Assembly (NCBI GenBank): GCA_003480725.1
Contig: QUJQ01000012.1
Location: 1-64,000, forward strand
Direction of reading: 5' to 3'
DNA: 64,000 bases
Source: Clostridiaceae bacterium AM27-36LB
GTDB lineage: Bacteria; Bacillota; Clostridia; Lachnospirales; Lachnospiraceae
Of the stretch, positions 58,969 to 64,000 are shown piece by piece; the first letter of the stretch is position 1, and every line of letters starts with the position of its first letter. The notes below the pieces were generated by a model. It saw only the letters and a program-made list of their open reading frames with translations, had not been told where the DNA came from and made no database searches. The position numbers and the translations under genes were made by a program.

Positions 58969-59564
58969 TGGAATATTACAGCAGTCAGATCAGCCAGTTG
59001 GTAGAACAACTGGCTTCTTTGCCGGGTATCGGAGCAAAGACCGCACAGCGGCTGGCATTTCATATTATTGATATGCCGGAAGAACGGGTGGAGAAGCTGG
59101 CAGACAGCATCGTAAAAGCGAAGAAAACCATCCGCTATTGTAAAGAATGTCTGACATTGACAGACAAGGAATTATGCCCTATCTGCGCCAATCCTCAGAG
59201 AAACCACAAAGTCATTATGGTGGTGGAGAATCCGCGGGATATGAGCGCTTATGAGAAGACAGGAAAATATGAAGGGGTTTATCATGTGCTTCATGGAGCA
59301 ATATCACCCATGCTGGGAATCGGACCTTCCGATATTCGTCTGAAGGAACTGATGCACCGGCTGGAAAAGGATGTGGATGAAGTGATTATCGCCACCAATT
59401 CCAGTCTGGAAGGCGAGACCACAGCCATGTATATCAGCAAGCTGGTGAAGCCGACCGGGATCAAGGTGAGTCGTATCGCCAGCGGAGTGCCGGTGGGCGG
59501 AGATCTGGAGTATATTGATGAAGTGACTTTGCTTCGTGCGCTGGAAGGCCGCGTGGAGCTGTAA
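58968..59564 (+). CDS. recR: Recombination protein RecR
   Basis: 198 residues. Hh[20 protein letters not shown], zinc finger [16 protein letters not shown], Toprim [26 protein letters not shown]. Acts with RecF/RecO in gap repair. Coupled to ebfC (TGATG), following the conserved order dnaX-ebfC-recR. Confidence 0.95.
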   Translation: MEYYSSQISQLVEQLASLPGIGAKTAQRLAFHIIDMPEERVEKLADSIVKAKKTIRYCKECLTLTDKELCPICANPQRNHKVIMVVENPRDMSAYEKTGKYEGVYHVLHGAISPMLGIGPSDIRLKELMHRLEKDVDEVIIATNSSLEGETTAMYISKLVKPTGIKVSRIASGVPVGGDLEYIDEVTLLRALEGRVEL

Positions 59565-59576
59565 GGAGGAAGATTC

Positions 59577-60623
59577 ATGGGGGTCAGTAAAACTGATTTT
59601 GGGGTAACAAGAGATGGCAGAAAGGCTTCTTTATATACTATAATCAATAAAAATGGTATGGAAGCAGTTATATCTGATTTTGGGGCAATTCTGGTAAAAT
59701 TGATTGTTCCGAACAAAGATGGAGAAAAGGCAGATGTGGTTCTGGGTTTTGATCATCTGGAACAGTATGAGGAGAATCCGAATTTTTTTGGTTCTACGGT
59801 GGGAAGAAGTGCGAATCGCATTGGCGGAGCTGCTTTTCAGATTGATGGTGTGACATATCATCTGACAGCCAATGAAAATGAAAATAATCTACATTCTGAT
59901 TTTTACCACGGATTCCATAAGGTTCTGTGGAATGCAGATATGAAAGATAGAGAAAATGCAGTTGTATTTTCTTACAATAGTCCCGATGGCGAAAATGGTT
60001 TTCCTGGGAACCTGAAGATATCTGTTACCTACACACTGAAGAATGATAACAGTCTTCAGATCAGTTATGACGGTATCAGTGACAAGAAGACGATAATCAA
60101 CATGACCAATCACAGTTATTTTAATCTGGCAGGACATGATGCCGGCAGCATCTGTGATGAAAAGATGATGATCGATGCAGATGCATTTACAGAGCTTGGA
60201 CAGGGTTCTATCTGTACTGGAAAAGTGATTCCGGTAGAAGGAACACCAATGGACTTCCGAACTGCCAGAAGAGTGGGTGATCATATTGATGATGCGTGGC
60301 CGCAGCTTACACTGGCTGGTGGTTACGACCATAACTGGGTGCTGAATACGGAATTTGGAAAAGTACAGAAATTTGCCCAGGTGGAAGACGAGAAGGCCGG
60401 ACGGACCATGGAAGTATATACCGATCTTCCGGGAGTGCAGTTCTATGCAGGCAATTTTATCGATCCGCAGACAGGTAAGGACGGTGTTTCCTATGGAAAA
60501 CGCTGTGCACTGTGCCTGGAAACGCAGTATTTTCCAAATAGTATTAACATTCCTTCGTTTCTGCAGCCAGTGGTTGAAGCGGGAGAAGCTTATCATAGTG
60601 TGACCATCTATAAGTTTGTATAA
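59577..60623 (+). CDS. galM: Aldose 1-epimerase (galactose mutarotase)
   Basis: 348 residues. Active-site His and Glu motifs: NHSYFNLAGH, GGYDHNWVL and LCLETQYFPNSIN. LHSDFYHGFHKVLWNAD is the substrate loop. It interconverts alpha and beta anomers of aldoses. SD GGAGG; 12 bases after recR, so possibly co-transcribed. Its first 150 bases are more AT-rich than recR. Confidence 0.92.
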   Translation: MGVSKTDFGVTRDGRKASLYTIINKNGMEAVISDFGAILVKLIVPNKDGEKADVVLGFDHLEQYEENPNFFGSTVGRSANRIGGAAFQIDGVTYHLTANENENNLHSDFYHGFHKVLWNADMKDRENAVVFSYNSPDGENGFPGNLKISVTYTLKNDNSLQISYDGISDKKTIINMTNHSYFNLAGHDAGSICDEKMMIDADAFTELGQGSICTGKVIPVEGTPMDFRTARRVGDHIDDAWPQLTLAGGYDHNWVLNTEFGKVQKFAQVEDEKAGRTMEVYTDLPGVQFYAGNFIDPQTGKDGVSYGKRCALCLETQYFPNSINIPSFLQPVVEAGEAYHSVTIYKFV

Positions 60624-60634
60624 GAGAAATGCTC

Positions 60635-60675
60635 AGACCAGAGTGACCAGAATGTGGTTGCTTTGGTCTTTTTTT
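60635..60675 (+). terminator. Terminator after galM
   Basis: AGACCA (60635-60640) pairs with TGGTCT (60664-60669), with inner ACCA/TGGT pairing, followed by seven T's. Confidence 0.8.
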
Positions 60676-60762
60676 GTCGATGACAAAGACGGTTATTGAC
60701 TGTCGTTTCGTCAAAATAGCCCTCTGCTATATGCTAGGATGTTAGGAAAGTGGAGGGAAATC

Positions 60763-61965
60763 ATGATGGAACTGACAGAAAATAAAAAAGAAAAAGGTAT
60801 CTGGAAACTGCCGAAGAATGTGCGGCAGATCGGGGAGCCGGGAAGCAGTACGAGAATTCTGATCGAGGATTATGCATATACCTATCTGCATCAGATGGCA
60901 GAGCAGAATCTGACCTGCATGAAGACAGCTGTTCTTCTGGGAAATGCGGAAGACGGACGAATCTGTATTCAGGCAGCGGTAGAAGCGGATATGGGACAGG
61001 ATCAGAAGAAGTGGTTTACAAATGAGCAGTGGCGGGATGTATTTGCAGAGGTGCAGCAGTGGTTTTCGGGACTGGAGGTTGTGGGGTGGTTTCTGTCCAA
61101 TCCTGGATTCCCGGTACAGCTAACGGAGGAACTACGTACACTTCATGAAAAACATTTTCCATCGGACAAGCATGTGTTGTTTTTGATGGATGTGATGGAA
61201 AATGATGCAGATTTTTTCATAAAATCAGACGTGGGTCTGACCGCTGCCCCTGGTTATTATATTTATTATGAAAAGAATGACACTATGCAGGCATACATGA
61301 GTGAGCAGAGAGGCGGAGCGGGGATCGAACCGGAAGGAATCCTGAGAGACCGGGCGGCTGCAAAGTTCAGGAGCGTCATGATGGAGAAAAAGGAACAGAA
61401 CAGCCAGAAGAAAATGCTGACATTTCTGTATACCGCAAGCACCTTTCTGGTGCTGGTGATCCTGGTGATCGGTGTGACTATGATGAACAATTATGATCGG
61501 ATGACCAATATGGAGACAGCAATTCATCAGATCTCGCAGACATTGGATCAGGAAAGTACAGAGCAGAATCAAGATACACTGGAACAACAGGTAACGGAAG
61601 AGAATCAGGAAGCACTGGCGAACCAGGAAGCAGCTGGTATTGCAGCAGAAGAGCTGGGGGATGCCAGAAGCAATGAGGACGCTGCGGAAGCAGCCGGGGA
61701 TGATGGGGAAGGCACTGCGGAAGAAGCTGCCGGTGAGGATACAGAAGAAGATCTGACGGAAGATCCGACGGAAGATCCGGAAAATACATCTTCTGGAGAA
61801 AATGCGACAGAACCACAGAGCTATGAAGTCAGAAAAGGTGACACTCTTCTGGGTATTTGCAGAAACTGGTATGGAGATGAGACAAAAGTAGGTGAGATCT
61901 GCGCGTTAAATGGTCTGGATGATGGTGATCACATTTATGCAGGACAAATCCTTTTACTTCCATAA
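60763..61965 (+). CDS. Membrane-anchored LysM protein with a degenerate MPN/JAB-like domain
   Basis: 400 residues. Residues 28-180 look like an MPN (JAB1/Rpn11) domain: ILIEDYAYTYLHQMA, TAVLLGNAEDGRICI, then LEVVGWFLSNPGF where active JAMM enzymes have GWYHSHPGF, so His111 and His113 are replaced by Leu and Asn and the enzyme should be inactive. One membrane helix at about 215-240, a Gln/Glu-rich acidic stretch to about 350, and a C-terminal LysM (QSYEVRKGDTLLGICRNWYG) at 354-400. Topology would place MPN inside and LysM in the wall. Start 60763 or 60766, both after GGAGGG. Function unknown. Confidence 0.75.
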   Translation: MMELTENKKEKGIWKLPKNVRQIGEPGSSTRILIEDYAYTYLHQMAEQNLTCMKTAVLLGNAEDGRICIQAAVEADMGQDQKKWFTNEQWRDVFAEVQQWFSGLEVVGWFLSNPGFPVQLTEELRTLHEKHFPSDKHVLFLMDVMENDADFFIKSDVGLTAAPGYYIYYEKNDTMQAYMSEQRGGAGIEPEGILRDRAAAKFRSVMMEKKEQNSQKKMLTFLYTASTFLVLVILVIGVTMMNNYDRMTNMETAIHQISQTLDQESTEQNQDTLEQQVTEENQEALANQEAAGIAAEELGDARSNEDAAEAAGDDGEGTAEEAAGEDTEEDLTEDPTEDPENTSSGENATEPQSYEVRKGDTLLGICRNWYGDETKVGEICALNGLDDGDHIYAGQILLLP

Positions 61966-62016
61966 AAGATGGTGCTATAATGTCCACATTAGAAAATGAA
62001 AGATTGGAATTCATCT

Positions 62017-63198
62017 ATGAATATACAGTTGGTAAAGAAAAACAATGTGGATCAGGATATGATGTCCTATGAGAAAAATCTCCGCCAGCATAAGCTGAAA
62101 ACAGCTGGAATGGTTGTGGCTGTGATCGCTATTATCGGATTGTGTCTGTATGGAATCAAAATCAGTCTGGATCATCGTTCATATACTACCTGCGAAGTGG
62201 TCCGCAGTTTTGACAGATCAGATACGATTACAACAAAATACACAGAGTTTCTCTCTTATGTGATCAAATACAGCAAGGATGGAATCTCTTGCGTGGATTC
62301 AGAAAATAATCTGGTATGGAGTCAGACCTATAATATGCAGGATCCGGTGATCAATGTGTGTCAGGACAGCCTTGCCATCGCAGACAGAAATGGTACAGAT
62401 GTGATGATCTTTAACCAGACAGGTATGCAGGGACAGGTACAGACACTGCTTCCGATTCGTCAGATATCCGTATCTCAGCAGGGAGTTCTGGCGGTTCTTC
62501 TGGAAGATGGTGACACCAGCAGAGTCAATCTCTACGCAAAAGATGGTTCTCAGATCGTGGAATCCAAATTTGAATTGAGTGAGACCGGTTATCCGCTGCG
62601 TATTGCCCTCAGTGCGGATGCGACAAAACTGGCTGTGAGCTTTTTGCAGGTGCAGAATGGCTCCATCAGCAGCTGTGTGGCATTTTATAATTTCGACTCT
62701 GTAGGAGAAAACTACGAAGATCATCTGGTGGCCTCGAAGATCCTGCAGGGAACGGTTATGCCGGATGTACAGTATACGGACAGTACCCACTGCTTCTTTG
62801 CAGGAGCGGGTGAACTGCTGTTTTTTGAGGGAACGCAGATACCGGAAGAGACTGCGGATGTGACCATCGAGCAGAAAATCCTGAGCATCTTCTCATCCAG
62901 TAAATATGTAGGTGTGGTCACGGAAGGAGAAGAGAAATCCTATGCACTTCAAGTATACAATATGCAGGGAAAACAGGAATTTCGGACCGAGTTCGACCAG
63001 GATTACACGACCCTCAAATTCTCCGGAAATAATATACTGATCTACAACGACTTTGAATATACGATGATGAATCATGCAGGAAATATCTTTTTTGAAGGAA
63101 CCTTTGAGGAATCCATATCAGATCTATACACCCTGTCAGGAAATAACCGCTATATGGTGCTGCATGCGGGAAGAACCGATCAGATTCGTCTGAAATAG
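62017..63198 (+). CDS. Single-pass membrane protein with beta-propeller-like outer domain (DUF5711-like)
   Basis: 393 residues. Basic cytoplasmic tail, one helix (about 35-52, TAGMVVAVIAIIGLCLYGI), then repeated beta motifs (ISCVDSENNLVWSQTYNMQ, VMIFNQTGMQGQ, VNLYAKDGSQIVES, VYNMQGKQEFRTEF) suggesting a seven-bladed propeller. I recall DUF5711 for such proteins in Lachnospiraceae. The start is uncertain (62017 or ATG 61996). 14 bases before a CvpA-like gene. Confidence 0.68.
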   Translation: MNIQLVKKNNVDQDMMSYEKNLRQHKLKTAGMVVAVIAIIGLCLYGIKISLDHRSYTTCEVVRSFDRSDTITTKYTEFLSYVIKYSKDGISCVDSENNLVWSQTYNMQDPVINVCQDSLAIADRNGTDVMIFNQTGMQGQVQTLLPIRQISVSQQGVLAVLLEDGDTSRVNLYAKDGSQIVESKFELSETGYPLRIALSADATKLAVSFLQVQNGSISSCVAFYNFDSVGENYEDHLVASKILQGTVMPDVQYTDSTHCFFAGAGELLFFEGTQIPEETADVTIEQKILSIFSSSKYVGVVTEGEEKSYALQVYNMQGKQEFRTEFDQDYTTLKFSGNNILIYNDFEYTMMNHAGNIFFEGTFEESISDLYTLSGNNRYMVLHAGRTDQIRLK

Positions 63199-63214
63199 GG
63201 GAGGAAATCAATTG

Positions 63215-63808
63215 ATGGATATTGTAAATATTGCTGATCTGGCAGGCTTTCTGTTTCTGGGATTCGGTCTGCTGGATGGTTACCGAAAGGGGCTGGTGAA
63301 AAAGGGGGCATCCCTTCTCTTCACCGTAGGCTCCCTTTTTCTTGTGTATCTGATCTCTCCTTATGTGGAGAATTTTTTGCGCCAGATCCTGCCGTCATTT
63401 CTGAATCTTGACAACATCAGTGTAGATAATGATCTGTACCGCCTGGTCATGCTCAGCGGATTTCAGGATCAGGCAGAAGAATATGTACGGATCCTGGCAG
63501 CTAGAGTGATTTCGCTGGTTGCTACCTATGTGGTGGTGCGGTTGATCCTGCGTACAGCCATGTCATCTTTACGTGTGCTTACAAAAGTTCCGGGCTTAAG
63601 TTTTCTGAATCGTCTGGCAGGTGCAGCATTTGGATTGCTGCAGCAGATGCTGGTTCTGTGGATCTTGTTTCTGATCGTTGCGATCTTCAGTTATACTTCC
63701 TGGGGAGACGCAGCCTATAAGATAATCAATCAGAGTGTATGGCTTTCGGAGTTGTACAATAATAATCTGCTGTTGCTGGTTGGAATGCTTTTGATGTTTC
63801 ATATATAA
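63215..63808 (+). CDS. CvpA-family membrane protein
   Basis: 197 residues, four to five membrane helices. FGLLDGYRKGLVKKGASLLFTVGSLFLVYLISPYV and VPGLSFLNRLAGAAFGLLQQMLVLWILF are CvpA patterns. The family is linked to colicin V export in E. coli and envelope homeostasis more broadly. ATG at 63215 has GGGGAGG 10 bases upstream; a TTG at 63212 is also possible. Confidence 0.82.
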   Translation: MDIVNIADLAGFLFLGFGLLDGYRKGLVKKGASLLFTVGSLFLVYLISPYVENFLRQILPSFLNLDNISVDNDLYRLVMLSGFQDQAEEYVRILAARVISLVATYVVVRLILRTAMSSLRVLTKVPGLSFLNRLAGAAFGLLQQMLVLWILFLIVAIFSYTSWGDAAYKIINQSVWLSELYNNNLLLLVGMLLMFHI

Positions 63809-63880
63809 GAAGGTATTTTTGCGGATCTGGAGCACATAAAAAGTGAACGAAAATAGTAGATAAAAAAATTAAAAAACATA

Positions 63881-63909
63881 TTGACAATTATATGCTCCGA
63901 TGATAAGAT
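63881..63909 (+). promoter_or_regulatory. Upstream promoter of a likely rRNA/tRNA operon beyond the window
   Basis: TTGACA (63881-63886) and TAAGAT (63904-63909), spacing 17, in a gene-free AT-rich stretch after the CvpA gene. Confidence 0.7.
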
Positions 63910-63977
63910 AAACAAGCTGACCGCGAGAAACGGTAAGCAATCATAAAAAGAAAGACAAAAAACAATGAAAAAAGTTG

Positions 63978-63983
63978 TTGACA
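63978..63983 (+). promoter_or_regulatory. -35 box of a second tandem promoter at the right edge
   Basis: A second TTGACA at 63978-63983; a -10 box at 17-base spacing would start at 64001, just outside. Two strong promoters about 97 bases apart are typical of rRNA operons. Confidence 0.45.
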
Positions 63984-64000
63984 AAGTCTTCTGGATATGA

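Overview
The window looks like a chromosome segment from a spore-forming gut Firmicute of the class Clostridia, most likely a Lachnospiraceae member (Blautia/Mediterraneibacter/Dorea-like; genus not resolved). The evidence is moderate-GC coding with strong Shine-Dalgarno sites, the sporulation genes spmA, spmB and bofA, a long Gram-positive SRP RNA, several PTS systems, a Tad pilus without a secretin, and sigma-A type promoters.

Layout. 1-704: six tRNA genes (Asp, Val, Tyr, fMet, Phe, Lys) behind a near-consensus promoter. 749-7169: a cytidylate-kinase-like gene, then a module resembling a Gram-positive Arn-type pathway: GT-C membrane glycosyltransferase, WecE/RffA sugar aminotransferase, ATP-grasp ligase, ArnC-like polyprenyl-phosphate glycosyltransferase and two small SMR/EamA-type membrane proteins. 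7174-13416: housekeeping run (YaaO-type decarboxylase, GMP-kinase-like protein, holB, ricT, rsmI, trmN6-like, trmO). 13429-13574: DnaA-box-like cluster and a strong hairpin running into spmA. 14220-34440: about 20 kb of sugar-use genes separating spmA from spmB: a cellobiose-type PTS operon, a LicT-controlled EIICBA PTS, a lipoprotein, threonine aldolase, and a LacI-regulated BMP-type ABC transporter/GH3/RbsD/RbsK operon. 34504-39094: spmB and a sucrose PTS operon with its LacI-type repressor. 39222-44171: MarR regulator, DUF885 protein, metG, yaaL-like gene and bofA. 44209-52736: a Tad/Flp-type pilus operon. 52815-59564: tatD, rsmA, tadA, SRP RNA, phosphofructokinase, dnaX, ebfC, recR. 59577-63808: galM, an envelope protein joining a degenerate MPN/JAB-like domain to LysM, a DUF5711 protein and a CvpA-like protein. 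63881-64000: tandem promoters of rRNA-operon style pointing out of the window.

Many housekeeping genes (tadA, SRP RNA, dnaX, ebfC, recR, yaaL, bofA, yaaO, holB, ricT, trmN6, rsmI, metG, tatD, rsmA) are the set found close to the replication origin in Bacillus subtilis, here reordered and interrupted by accessory operons. The DnaA-box-like cluster fits an origin-proximal position, though that is inference.

The points most worth follow-up are the LysM protein with a catalytically dead MPN-like domain, the Arn-like lipid-linked aminosugar module, the BMP/GH3/ribose operon, the split spmA/spmB pair, and three genes whose Shine-Dalgarno lies inside the 3' arm of a terminator-like hairpin.
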